From Streptomyces sp. MMG1121 (GTDB lineage: Bacteria > Actinomycetota > Actinomycetes > Streptomycetales > Streptomycetaceae), in assembly GCF_001280015.1 (NCBI RefSeq), contig NZ_LGDV01000219.1:1-39603 (forward strand): 39,603 bases of DNA. The letters are read 5' to 3'. Positions within the stretch are counted from its first letter, which is position 1. Each line of letters opens with the position of its first letter. A program made the translations under genes and the position numbers. The notes under the pieces are model-generated. The model saw only the letters and a program-made list of their open reading frames with translations. It was not told the origin of the DNA and did no database searches. Positions 17,750 to 26,433 of this stretch are shown piece after piece.

Positions 17750-20035
17750 ATGGATCTCGATGCGCTCCGTCACGGCAACTTCTCGCAGCTCGGAGAGGCC
17801 ATCACCGACTGGGAGAAGATGACCAAGGATCTTGCGACCCTGAAAGAGGACGCCAGGAGCCACCTCAAGTCCCGTGCGGACAAGGCCAACTGGGCCGGCG
17901 TCAACGCACAGGTGAGTCGCGAGTTCATCGACAAGACCGCGGAGGAGTTCGCAGACGCCCACGCGCAGGCGGACTCCGTCACGAAGATCCTCAAGGACAC
18001 ACGCGGCGAGCTCATCGGCTACCGGAGCGAACTGAACGAGACCCTCGAACGCCCCCCGTACAAGTACTGCACGGTCATCGACACCGGCCACGGCACCTTC
18101 AGCGTCACCGGGAATCCCCGCCCCGACTGGGCCTCCGACCCGAGCGGCGAGACGAGCGCGGTCAGCCAGAAGGACGTCAACGATCTCCGTAACGAGATCC
18201 AGCGCATCCTCAACAAGGCGACCGAAAGCGACAACACTGCGGCAAAGGCACTCAAACTTCTCGTCGACCAGGCCAAGTACGGCTTCTCCAGCGCTCACTA
18301 TGAGAACCGGGACGAAGCTGCCAAGGCAGTCGCGGACGCCGACCGGATGGCCAAAATCCTCGCCAAGAACCCCCATGACGTGACGAACACAGAGCTCGCG
18401 TCGCTCAACGCCACCTTGGCCAAGTACAAGAACGATCCGCTCTTCGCGGAAGAGTTCGCCACGCAGGTCGGCCCGAAGAAGGTACTCACCTTCTGGGCCG
18501 GCATTGCCGACCCCTACCAGGGCGCCTACGACCCTGACCGCGCCAAGCAGGCCAAGCAACTCCAGAAGAACCTCGGAACCACCATCGGTCTGGCCACCCT
18601 CTCCGACAGCGACAGGATGCAGAGCTGGGAGAAGCAGATGATCAAGCTGGGTCCCGACCAGCTCGGCATCGACGACGCCAGCAATCCGACCGGTTACGCC
18701 GCGATGAGCAACCTCATGCGCTTCGGCGACTACGACGACCAGTTCCTCAACAGCTACGGCGACAAGCTCCTGGCTTACGACAAGAAGGTCAACGGCGAGG
18801 GCATCAACCTCTGGGTCAACAACGCCAACCAGGGCGACCTCAACTACTGGGGCTACAAGAACGACCGCGGCCGCGATCCCGTGACCGGGTTCCTCGAGGC
18901 GCTCGGTCATAACCCGGATGCGTCGACGCAGTTCTTCGAACAGCCCGAGGGCGCTGGCGACACCGTCAACAAGGACTCCGAGGTGAACGACCATCTCAAG
19001 TACCTGACCAAGGAGCGTGTCTGGACGGCTGACACCACCCTTGAGGGCAAGGATGGATACGTGGCGGGCAGGGATTCGCTCGGGCACGCCCTGGAGGCGG
19101 CCACAACCGGATTTGCGTACGACGCCACCGAAAACCAGATCAACACCGGCGGCGAACACCGCACGTCGGCGACGGCTGGCGTGATGGAGCAGGTGTCGTA
19201 TCTCTACGGCAGCCAGGACGGCCCGAAAATGCTGCACAACCAGCCCGAGTTGGCTGACAGTCTGGGCAAGATCGCCGGCGCGTACATCGATGACATCGAC
19301 CACGACTTGTCCGGTGTCGGTGAGTACGAGAAAGATTCGGGCACCTTCCCGGCGAAATACGGTGGGCGTGCGAACTTCACCCAGGAAGGTGCCATCAATT
19401 TCCTCAGCGTACTCGGCCAGGATGAAAACGCTCACCGTGCCGTCACCGCAGCGCAGCACCTGTATACGCTCAGCGCTCTCGACGCCTACCCTCCGACCAG
19501 CGATGCCAACATCCAGCATGCTCACGATGCGCTGAGCGCAGGGGCCCAGGCGCGTGGCATCCTTGACAACTCCCGCGTCCAGCAGGCTGAGACGACGTAC
19601 AAGGAGGACGCGGAAGAGGCCAACAAGTCCCTGGGCCGGTCCGCCGAATGGATCAAGCTAGGGGTGGGGACGACCGTAGGGGTCGGTATCGGAGCCATCC
19701 CTCTGCCGGGATCCACGGCTGCAGCAGTGGTCATCGCACCAATCGCCGCGGACACTGCCGGAGAAGCAATCAACACCTTCATCGGTCAGCAGATCGACAA
19801 GGGGGTCGACGGCAGCGAGCAAGACCCCACAGAGAAATCCCAGCTGACCGGCAGCGCGTTCTACAAGAAGGGCGAGAACCAACTGGGCTCCGCCTACCAC
19901 ACATATATCAAGGACAGTCCTAAGGCCGCCGAAGTCGCCAACGATCAGAACTGGAACGACGACATCAAAAGCGCGTACCTGGGGATTGGTTCCAACGAGA
20001 ACGATTATCGAGGACGGGCTCCGTACAAGGACTGA
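17750..20035 (+). CDS. Large WXG-type protein, candidate type VII substrate/effector
   Basis: A 761-residue protein without N-terminal signal. Its first ~110 residues are helical with a WXG motif (W48-A-G50) inside a charged amphipathic region, like the WXG/LXG targeting domain of type VII cargo. The middle (about 120-630) is long, hydrophilic and mainly helical. A Gly/Ala-rich hydrophobic stretch at about 637-680 (GVGTTVGVGIGAIPLPG...) comes before a Lys/Asp-rich tail. It resembles the actinobacterial DUF6571-like group, but I am not sure of that. It sits directly after a small helical gene and 3 nt before a lipoprotein gene whose ribosome site lies inside this gene's end. Toxic activity is not shown by any motif I can name. 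Confidence 0.75.
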   Translation: MDLDALRHGNFSQLGEAITDWEKMTKDLATLKEDARSHLKSRADKANWAGVNAQVSREFIDKTAEEFADAHAQADSVTKILKDTRGELIGYRSELNETLERPPYKYCTVIDTGHGTFSVTGNPRPDWASDPSGETSAVSQKDVNDLRNEIQRILNKATESDNTAAKALKLLVDQAKYGFSSAHYENRDEAAKAVADADRMAKILAKNPHDVTNTELASLNATLAKYKNDPLFAEEFATQVGPKKVLTFWAGIADPYQGAYDPDRAKQAKQLQKNLGTTIGLATLSDSDRMQSWEKQMIKLGPDQLGIDDASNPTGYAAMSNLMRFGDYDDQFLNSYGDKLLAYDKKVNGEGINLWVNNANQGDLNYWGYKNDRGRDPVTGFLEALGHNPDASTQFFEQPEGAGDTVNKDSEVNDHLKYLTKERVWTADTTLEGKDGYVAGRDSLGHALEAATTGFAYDATENQINTGGEHRTSATAGVMEQVSYLYGSQDGPKMLHNQPELADSLGKIAGAYIDDIDHDLSGVGEYEKDSGTFPAKYGGRANFTQEGAINFLSVLGQDENAHRAVTAAQHLYTLSALDAYPPTSDANIQHAHDALSAGAQARGILDNSRVQQAETTYKEDAEEANKSLGRSAEWIKLGVGTTVGVGIGAIPLPGSTAAAVVIAPIAADTAGEAINTFIGQQIDKGVDGSEQDPTEKSQLTGSAFYKKGENQLGSAYHTYIKDSPKAAEVANDQNWNDDIKSAYLGIGSNENDYRGRAPYKD

Positions 20036-20038
20036 TTT

Positions 20039-20740
20039 GTGCAGCAGACAAGCGAACCATCACAGAGCCGACCGATGAAATTCGAAATCCTGCACCCAGC
20101 ATGGGGCGCACTGGCGCTCATCTTGAGTGTCTCCGCGTGCAGTGGGCATCACGACAGCAAGCAGGAGACGACCCTCAGCGCATTCCAGGTCTGCGACTCC
20201 ACACTCGACTCGTCAGCAGTCGCGTCCCTTCAACGCATGGGCGCCACCGAGAAATTCTCCGAACTCCCCGGAACCGATGACGTCGGGCATGCCAACAAAT
20301 TCTCACTGAGACGCGCAGCAGGCACTCTTCATGACGACATCACCAAGCGGAACCAGTGCGACGTCTTCAAGTCGGGCGACAAAACCGGCCATTCATTGAT
20401 CGAAGTGGATTTCTCCGCATCTCGGGATCATCCGAGTGTAAACAGTTCATCTGTGCAAGGAGAATCCGAGAACACACTCTATCCGATCGGCGTTTACGCA
20501 AAAGTGCACGCACGCACCAGCGCTACTTTGTACTTCAAGTGCACCACATACGGATCCACAAAAACGGCGGACTCGACTCCGTATGTCCGCGGGTACCTTT
20601 ACAGCACGCCAGATCAAGCGTCCCCCAATACCACAGGGAAAGACTTGATGGTCATACTGAATTCCATCTCACGCAGCATGGCGAAGCAACTCGGTTGCGC
20701 TTCTCAGGCGGCTCTTCCCTCACGGGTTCCGAGCACCTAG
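20039..20740 (+). CDS. Lipoprotein of unknown function, coupled to the large WXG protein
   Basis: A 233-residue protein with a signal segment (residues 13-33) and lipobox VSAC, with the lipidated Cys at position 34; the mature part begins in GHHDSKQ and has three further Cys. The GTG at 20039 uses an AAGGA site 8 nt upstream, inside the preceding gene; an internal ATG at 20075 lacks a ribosome site. Base use is unlike the neighbours: I counted 62 G+C in the 120 bases 20401-20520, far below the window norm, which suggests acquired DNA. The TAG stop is shared with the left end of an IS630 element. Position after a putative effector suggests an immunity or accessory role; that is inference only. 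Confidence 0.75.
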   Translation: MQQTSEPSQSRPMKFEILHPAWGALALILSVSACSGHHDSKQETTLSAFQVCDSTLDSSAVASLQRMGATEKFSELPGTDDVGHANKFSLRRAAGTLHDDITKRNQCDVFKSGDKTGHSLIEVDFSASRDHPSVNSSSVQGESENTLYPIGVYAKVHARTSATLYFKCTTYGSTKTADSTPYVRGYLYSTPDQASPNTTGKDLMVILNSISRSMAKQLGCASQAALPSRVPST

Positions 20741-20770
20741 TGTGATGCGCCAGAAATCCTGAGGGTTAGT
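20740..20770 (+). repeat. IS630 left terminal inverted repeat
   Basis: 31 bp beginning GTGTGATGCGCCAGAAATCC, identical to the inverted right end at 21783-21813. Confidence 0.95.
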
Positions 20771-20785
20771 AAGTATCCTGTTCTC

Positions 20786-21787
20786 ATGTCGCATTCGGGG
20801 CCCTCTGCTGTAGCGATCACGTTGTCCGAGGCCGAGCGCGTCGAGTTGGAGCGCCGGACGAAAATGCCGCACCGGCGCTCGGCCGAGAAGGCCCGCATCA
20901 TCCTGGCGTGTGCTGACGGCATGTCAAACGCGGCAGTCGCTCGGCTCGTCGGTGTCCAGGCCAAGACGGTCGGCAAGTGGCGTCGGGCTTTCGCCGCAGA
21001 ACGGGTGGCTGGGCTTGAGGACGCCGGCTGGATCGGCCGGCCGAAGGCCGACCTGATCCTCGACGATGCTGAGCGCAGGCAACTGCAGCAGTGGGCGCGA
21101 CAGGCCAAGACCGCCCAGTTCCTCGCATTGCGAGCCAAGATCGTGCTGCGCTGCGCGGAGGGCGGGACGAACCAGCAGGCCGCGGCCGACCTCGGCATCG
21201 ACAGGTCGACCGTGGACCGCTGGCGGGCCCGGTTCATCGCGAAACGCCTCGATGGTCTGCAGGACGAGCCGCGCTCGGGCCGGCCGCCCTCGATCCTCCT
21301 CGACCAGGTCGAGGAGGTCGTCGTGACCACCCTGGAGTCGGTCCCAGGCAAGGACACGCACTGGTCACGGGCCTCGATGGCCCAGCGCACCGGCCTGCCG
21401 AAATCGACGATCGGGCGAATCTGGAAGCGGTTCGACCTCAAGCCCCACCTGCAGGACTCGTTCAAGCTGTCCACCGATCCGCAGTTCGTCGCCAAGGTCG
21501 TCGACGTCGTGGGCCTGTACCATCACCCGCCCGAGAAGGCGGTCGTGCTCTGCGTGGACGCGAAGAGCCAGATCCAGGCGCTGGACCGGTCCCAGCCGGT
21601 GCTGCCGGGCATGCCCGAACGGCGTACCCACGACTATCACCGGCACGGCATCACTGCGTGGATCGACACCTGGAACGAGAACCCGCGGCCCTTCACTTGG
21701 ACCAAGACAGCCGACGAGATCCTCAACTCCCTCGCCGACTACCTCACCAAAGTCGGAACCACCGGCCAGAAAACAGAGCAGAACTAA
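20786..21787 (+). CDS. IS630-family transposase, catalytic core deleted in frame
   Basis: 333 residues. The DNA-binding half is complete and unusual in showing two related helix-turn-helix modules (about 35-85 and 110-160), each ending in a GRP-type linker ([18 protein letters not shown]). The catalytic part starts normally ([18 protein letters not shown], first Asp; [11 protein letters not shown]) but then jumps to the C-terminal block [25 protein letters not shown]. From memory of the family, roughly 110 residues are missing, including the LxxDNxxxHK second Asp and the NxxERWF Glu. The frame is kept, so a DNA-binding but catalytically dead protein may be made. The stop codon lies inside the right inverted repeat. 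Confidence 0.9.
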   Translation: MSHSGPSAVAITLSEAERVELERRTKMPHRRSAEKARIILACADGMSNAAVARLVGVQAKTVGKWRRAFAAERVAGLEDAGWIGRPKADLILDDAERRQLQQWARQAKTAQFLALRAKIVLRCAEGGTNQQAAADLGIDRSTVDRWRARFIAKRLDGLQDEPRSGRPPSILLDQVEEVVVTTLESVPGKDTHWSRASMAQRTGLPKSTIGRIWKRFDLKPHLQDSFKLSTDPQFVAKVVDVVGLYHHPPEKAVVLCVDAKSQIQALDRSQPVLPGMPERRTHDYHRHGITAWIDTWNENPRPFTWTKTADEILNSLADYLTKVGTTGQKTEQN

Positions 21788-21813
21788 CCCTCAGGATTTC
21801 TGGCGCATCACAC
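21783..21813 (-). repeat. IS630 right terminal inverted repeat
   Basis: 31-bp perfect inverted copy of 20740-20770, followed by TA of the target duplication. It contains the transposase TAA stop. Confidence 0.95.
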
Positions 21814-21852
21814 TAGCAGCCCGCGCTCTGGTTCGTGCCCCCTGAAGTGCTT

Positions 21853-21872
21853 CGTCTCGGTAAGCCGAGACG
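21853..21872. terminator. Hairpin between the lipoprotein/IS unit and the kinase genes
   Basis: CGTCTCGG (21853-21860), loop TAAG, CCGAGACG (21865-21872): an 8-bp perfect stem in the 170-nt gap between convergent genes. Before the IS insertion it would have been about 40 nt past the lipoprotein stop, a sensible terminator for both strands. Confidence 0.65.
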
Positions 21873-21983
21873 ACGCAGGTCCAGGCGGTGGATCGGACGC
21901 AGCCCGTAGCCCCGGTCGCCTTCACTGTCGCCGAGAGGCAACAGCACGACCAGCGCACCGGATCCAGCGCGCGAGCGGCACGC

Positions 21984-24092
21984 TCAGAATGTGGAAAGAG
22001 CGATGACCGAGCTGTCACACATGACGAAGACACGGTTTCCGGCCGCGGCCAAGAGGGCGTATTGGGGATCGGGAACCATATAGCTCCATGGAGCCTTTCC
22101 GTCCGAGGCCCGCACGGCATTGATCAACAGCTGGGGCCCGGCCCCGGTGCTGGCGCTGCCGAACGTCCAGACCGCGTGGCCCTGTCGTACCACGAGGCCT
22201 CCGTAACTGGCGTTCTGCGACGCAGACCACCGCACCTTGCCGTCGCGCTTGTCCAGGCAGTTGGTGGTGTCACCCGCGTTCACATAGACCGCATCCGCGT
22301 CCACCGCGGGAATGCCCCACTTGTACCCGTCGGTCGACCAGTCGTCGAGCTTGGTGTTCCAGGCCCTCTTCCCGTCACTGAGCCGGCGGGCGTCCAGGGA
22401 CTTGCCGTTGATGTAGACCATGTCGTCGTAGACGGCCGGGCGGACCGTGACGTCCTGGTCCTGGTCCATTCGGGTCCATGCCGTGCTGCCATTGCTGGTG
22501 TGCACCACGAGCACGGTCCCGTCCGTGGTCGACATGACCAGTCTGCCCCGGCCGACGACAGCCGGGCTGAGTACCTTTCCCCGGAAGCCGGCAGGAACGG
22601 TCACAGTCCAGCGGACTGTCGCATCGGAGCGGTTCACACTGCGCAGCCGGTGGTCGTTCGTCACGAAATACACCGCGTCGCCGTCGGCCGCGAGCAGCCT
22701 CGCCGCCTCCGCTTCCGGGCACGTCCACTTGGGTTCGCCGGTGGAGGGCACGAAAGTCCATAGGACGCCCTTGCTGTCGGCGCCGATGACCAGCCGGTCG
22801 GAGAGCGACAGGTAGCCGTTGTTCACGCTGAGGTGAGGTGCGCTCCAGCGACGCTTGCCATTGGTGATGTCGAATCCCGCGATACCGCCGGTCGCGACTC
22901 CGAAGACAATGACGTCCCCGATCGGCAGCAGCGTCCGGGAGTAGGCGGCGTCCGCCTCCCCGTGCACTTCCCAGAGGTCCGTCGGCTGGACGTCGTTGTT
23001 GATCGGGTCCTTCACGCCCTTGTCCAGCTTCTGCATGGGGACGGGCACCGCCGGAGGAATGTCGAAAGGACCGCTCTTCGTGGATCCGCCCCGCCGTCCG
23101 AACCACCAAGCCGCCGTGCCACCCCCGCCCGCCAGCACCACACCTCCGGCGGCGAGCCCGGTGAGCAGACGCCTGCGAGTGGCGGACGGAGCCGTCTCGG
23201 TCGTGACCGGCGCGGTCAGCCGACGGGCCCCGGCCTCCCGCTCCCTGATGGCGTCGGAGACCGGTCCGCGCCGCCACACCCGGTCGGCCCCCTTGGGCGC
23301 CGCCACGGCCTGGACGATCTGGGTCGGGGCGGGACGCGCAGCGGCGTCCTTGGCGAGGCAGGGCGCGATCAGGGTCCGCATCTTCGGCTCGATTCCGCCG
23401 AGTCGAGGTTCCTCGTGCACCACCGCGTACTGAACGGCCGCGACATGCGAGCCCTCGTACGCCCGTCTGCCGGTGGCCGCGTAGACCAGCACCGCGCCGA
23501 GCGAGAACACGTCCGCCGAGGGGGCCACCCGCTGTCCGAGAACCTGCTCGGGGGCGCCGTACCCCGGCGTCACGGGCACCTGACCGGTCGTGGTCAGGGT
23601 CAGCCCGTGCTCGGGCCGGGCGATGCCGAAGTCGATGACGCGTGGTCCGGCCGAGGTGAGCACGATGTTGGGCGGCTTCAGGTCGCGGTGGATGAACCCG
23701 GCGGCATGGATGTCGGCGAGGGTCCGGGCGAGCGCGGCGGCAAGGGCACGCAGAGCCGGCTCGTCGAGAGGTCCGTAGGTGTCGACGGCCTGGTCCAGGG
23801 TGAGCCCCGCGAGGAACTCGGTGGCGATCCACGGCCGTCCGCCCTCGGTCCACGCGCCGAGCACGTTCGCGATGCCGTTGCTCCGCACCGCCTGGGCGGC
23901 CTGCGCCTCGCGCAGGAACCGCTGGGCGAGGTTGGTGTCGTGGGCGAGTTCGGGCCTGAGCACCTTGACGGCGGCCAGGCTGCCGGCGCCGTCCTGGCCG
24001 ACGTAGACCTTGCCCATGCCGCCTTCCCCGAGGACGCCGAGAACGCGATAGGGACCGAGGCGGAGTGGATCGCCGGTACCGAGAGGTTTCAT
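21984..24092 (-). CDS. Membrane Ser/Thr protein kinase with PQQ-type beta-propeller sensor
   Basis: 702 residues. The N-terminal Hanks-type kinase is complete: GEGGMG loop (22-27), Lys43, HRDLKPPN (135-142), DFG (154-156), GAPEQ (179-183). A linker follows, then one membrane segment at about 307-333 preceded by TRRRLLTGLA. About 350 residues with repeated Trp-containing beta motifs (VRWTVTVPA, VRWSASQN) form a PQQ/WD40-like propeller, predicted to be outside the cell. The ATG at 24092 starts right at the conserved kinase N-terminus with an AAGG upstream. Likely autophosphorylates and signals envelope state; targets unknown. It follows a second, similar kinase gene by 120 nt. Confidence 0.92.
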   Translation of the reverse strand: MKPLGTGDPLRLGPYRVLGVLGEGGMGKVYVGQDGAGSLAAVKVLRPELAHDTNLAQRFLREAQAAQAVRSNGIANVLGAWTEGGRPWIATEFLAGLTLDQAVDTYGPLDEPALRALAAALARTLADIHAAGFIHRDLKPPNIVLTSAGPRVIDFGIARPEHGLTLTTTGQVPVTPGYGAPEQVLGQRVAPSADVFSLGAVLVYAATGRRAYEGSHVAAVQYAVVHEEPRLGGIEPKMRTLIAPCLAKDAAARPAPTQIVQAVAAPKGADRVWRRGPVSDAIREREAGARRLTAPVTTETAPSATRRRLLTGLAAGGVVLAGGGGTAAWWFGRRGGSTKSGPFDIPPAVPVPMQKLDKGVKDPINNDVQPTDLWEVHGEADAAYSRTLLPIGDVIVFGVATGGIAGFDITNGKRRWSAPHLSVNNGYLSLSDRLVIGADSKGVLWTFVPSTGEPKWTCPEAEAARLLAADGDAVYFVTNDHRLRSVNRSDATVRWTVTVPAGFRGKVLSPAVVGRGRLVMSTTDGTVLVVHTSNGSTAWTRMDQDQDVTVRPAVYDDMVYINGKSLDARRLSDGKRAWNTKLDDWSTDGYKWGIPAVDADAVYVNAGDTTNCLDKRDGKVRWSASQNASYGGLVVRQGHAVWTFGSASTGAGPQLLINAVRASDGKAPWSYMVPDPQYALLAAAGNRVFVMCDSSVIALSTF

Positions 24093-24212
24093 GGAGGGCC
24101 TTCTGCACGGGGGGAGGTCGGCGGGGGCGGCCGAGCGGCGAGCCGTCGCCATGCGGTGCTCCGCATGGCCGGCGTTCCGCCGCTTCGAGGTCACTTCACT
24201 GGAGAGGTCACT

Positions 24213-26420
24213 TCACCGGAGGGGATAGGCGGTCAGGTACTGACGGTCCACGCTGAGGACCAACTGGGAGTCCGCGTCCGCGTAGAACTGCTTGCCGCTC
24301 GTCTGGTACGTCAGCGAGGTCCGGTGGTTCGACAGGCTGATCGCTCGCAGCAGGGTCCCGTTCTTGTAGTACGCGTAGCGGGTGCCGAGCACGGGCGGCC
24401 ACGACGTGGACGCCTCGCCCACCTCCCCGCCCTGCTCGGTCCAGAGCACCTTTCCGCTGCGCGCGTCCACCGCCGTCAGACCGGTGCCGACGCCCACGGC
24501 GTACAGCACACCCGCCTTGAGCACCGGTGGCCCGTATGCGTGTTCCGTCGAGGTCTGCCACGCCACGGACCCGTCGCTCAGCCGCAGCGCCCAGAGCCGG
24601 CTGCCACCGAGATACAGGTGATCGCTGTCGGCGGCGATCCCGCCCCGCAGGATGTCCGGATCGTCGACGCCGTACGGCCGCTCCCACAGGACGGCTCCGG
24701 TCGAGGCGTCCCGTACGACGACGTGGACGGTCCACTCCTTCACCTCCTGGAGGGTCACCAGACGGTTGCCGATGACCTTCGCGGCGAGGAAGTGCAGCCT
24801 CTTGCTTTCGTCGGGCCGTGTGGGCAGTGGCTTCGACCACAGTGGCTTGCCGGTGCCGGTGCCGGTGCCGATGTCGACGGCGCGAAGGGTGAAGGTCTGC
24901 GCGGGCGTGAAGTAGCCGACTTCATGGTATTTGCCGTTGCCCACGGCGACGTACGCGGCGCGGTCGGTGACGCAGAGGAGCTGATGCGTCTCGAGCTCGT
25001 CGTTGGTGGACGTGAACCGGGCCAGGGTCCTGACGGCCTTTCCGTTCCTCGGATCGGCGGTCTGGAGGGTGACGGCGGACCCGATCCCACTGTCGGTGTC
25101 CGCCTTGATCAGCAGCCAGTAGAGCCGGCCACCCGCCACGAGCGTCTGCCAGCCGTGCTCGCCCGGGTAGGCCTCCCACTTGCGGGCCCCGCTCGCCGGA
25201 CTGAGACCTTCGGTCACATATCCCGTGGGAACGACGATCACACCGCCGATCGCCTGAGGGGCAACCAGGCCGAAATCACTCGCGACCGAGGAATCGAAGG
25301 CGTACGTCCACAGTGGCCCGATGTTCCGCGTCCGGTGAGCGCTGTCCTGCGCGGCCGTACCGCCGCCGCTCCGCGCTGCGGCGCGTTCTTGCCACCACCA
25401 CGCGCCGCCGCCGGCCGCCGCTGCGACCGCCAGTGCTCCACCGACGGCCAGGAACCTGCGCCGTGACGGGCGAGCGCCGACCGCGGTGGCGCCGACAGCG
25501 CCCTGCGGCCCGACCGCCGGCGCGGGCAGCCGCTGTGGCATCGACCGCCATACGCCGGCTGCCCGATGACCGATGTCCGCGAGCAGCTCGGGGGGCAGGT
25601 GTTCGGCGAACTCGCCCTTGCCGTCGTGGAGTTGAGCGGCGAGTTGCGCCGTGGTCGGCCGCTCCGCCGGTTCCTTGGCCAGACACTGGGCCAGCACCGG
25701 CACGAGCGCGGCCGGTACGCCGCTCAGGTCCGCCTCCGCGTACCGCACCCGATACAGCAGATCGGCCGCCTGTCCGTGCCCGAACGGGCCCCGGCCGGTG
25801 GCCGCGTACACCAGCACCCCGGCGAGCGCGAACACATCGCCGGCCGCGTCGTGCTCCTGCCCGGTCGCCTGTTCCGGCGACATGAAGGCCGGGGTACCGA
25901 CGGCGGCACCGGCGCGGGTCAGCCGGTCGTCGCCGATGGCCCGCGCGATGCCGAAGTCGATGACCTTCGGTCCGTAGGCGGTGACGAGGATGTTGGACGG
26001 CTTGAGGTCACGGTGCACGACGTCCGACCGGTGCAGCTGGCCGAGGGCCGAGCACAGGGCGGCCCCCAGGGCACGTACGGACTGTTCGGGCAGCGGTCCC
26101 CCGGCCTCGACGGCCTCGTCGAGCGGCGGCCCGAGCACGTACTCCGTGGCCAGCCAGGGCGTCTCCGCAAGCGGATCCGCGTCCATCACCCGCGCCCCGA
26201 ACTGCTCGCCGATGACCCGGGCCGCGTCCGCCTCCAGCCGAAAACGGGTGCGGGCGGCGGAATCCGTGGCGATCGCGGCGTACATGGTCTTCAGGGCGAC
26301 GGTACGTCCGCCGGCCGAGCGTGCGACGTAGACGGTCCCCATGCCTCCGCTGCCGAGCCGGGCGATGAGCCGGTAGGGGCCGAGGGCGACGGGGTCGTCG
26401 TGGGTGAGGGGAGTCGGCAT
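24213..26420 (-). CDS. Membrane Ser/Thr protein kinase with PQQ-type beta-propeller sensor (second copy)
   Basis: 735 residues with the same layout as its downstream neighbour. The kinase domain is intact: GSGGMG (23-28), Lys44, HRDLKPSN (136-143), DFG (155-157), SPEQ. The membrane segment at about 317-345 begins SRRRFLAVGG, a good twin-arginine-like motif. The C-terminal extracellular propeller contains repeated blocks such as GSVAWQTS and GKVLWTEQ. The ATG at 26420 begins the conserved N-terminus; no strong ribosome site is seen, but the gene starts 13 nt after the pseudokinase stop, so translation may be coupled. The two kinases look like tandem paralogues that have diverged mainly in the sensor part. 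Confidence 0.92.
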   Translation of the reverse strand: MPTPLTHDDPVALGPYRLIARLGSGGMGTVYVARSAGGRTVALKTMYAAIATDSAARTRFRLEADAARVIGEQFGARVMDADPLAETPWLATEYVLGPPLDEAVEAGGPLPEQSVRALGAALCSALGQLHRSDVVHRDLKPSNILVTAYGPKVIDFGIARAIGDDRLTRAGAAVGTPAFMSPEQATGQEHDAAGDVFALAGVLVYAATGRGPFGHGQAADLLYRVRYAEADLSGVPAALVPVLAQCLAKEPAERPTTAQLAAQLHDGKGEFAEHLPPELLADIGHRAAGVWRSMPQRLPAPAVGPQGAVGATAVGARPSRRRFLAVGGALAVAAAAGGGAWWWQERAAARSGGGTAAQDSAHRTRNIGPLWTYAFDSSVASDFGLVAPQAIGGVIVVPTGYVTEGLSPASGARKWEAYPGEHGWQTLVAGGRLYWLLIKADTDSGIGSAVTLQTADPRNGKAVRTLARFTSTNDELETHQLLCVTDRAAYVAVGNGKYHEVGYFTPAQTFTLRAVDIGTGTGTGKPLWSKPLPTRPDESKRLHFLAAKVIGNRLVTLQEVKEWTVHVVVRDASTGAVLWERPYGVDDPDILRGGIAADSDHLYLGGSRLWALRLSDGSVAWQTSTEHAYGPPVLKAGVLYAVGVGTGLTAVDARSGKVLWTEQGGEVGEASTSWPPVLGTRYAYYKNGTLLRAISLSNHRTSLTYQTSGKQFYADADSQLVLSVDRQYLTAYPLR

Positions 26421-26433
26421 CGGGTTCTTGTCG

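Larger units (their letters stand above)
20740..21813 (+). mobile_element. IS630-family insertion sequence with TA target duplication
   Basis: A 1074-bp element bounded by perfect 31-bp terminal inverted repeats, flanked on both sides by TA (20738-20739 and 21814-21815), the target duplication typical of IS630/Tc1-mariner. Removing the element and one TA joins ...GAGCACC-TA-GCAGCCC, restoring an uninterrupted TAG stop for the lipoprotein gene. The single internal gene is a defective transposase. The ends look intact, so it could be mobilised in trans. Confidence 0.93.

Noticed and set aside
17531..19525. A 664-codon frame antisense to the large WXG protein gene
   Set aside because: No start signal or recognisable domain; the plus strand has coupled genes with ribosome sites and a WXG motif.
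21091..21816. A second long frame inside the IS, suggesting a frameshifted transposase
   Set aside because: It is the +1 shadow of the transposase; the real frame keeps HTH and C-terminal motifs continuously without needing a frameshift.
22833..25466. An 877-codon plus-strand frame across both kinase genes
   Set aside because: Shadow frame crossing two unrelated gene boundaries; the minus strand has complete kinase motifs.
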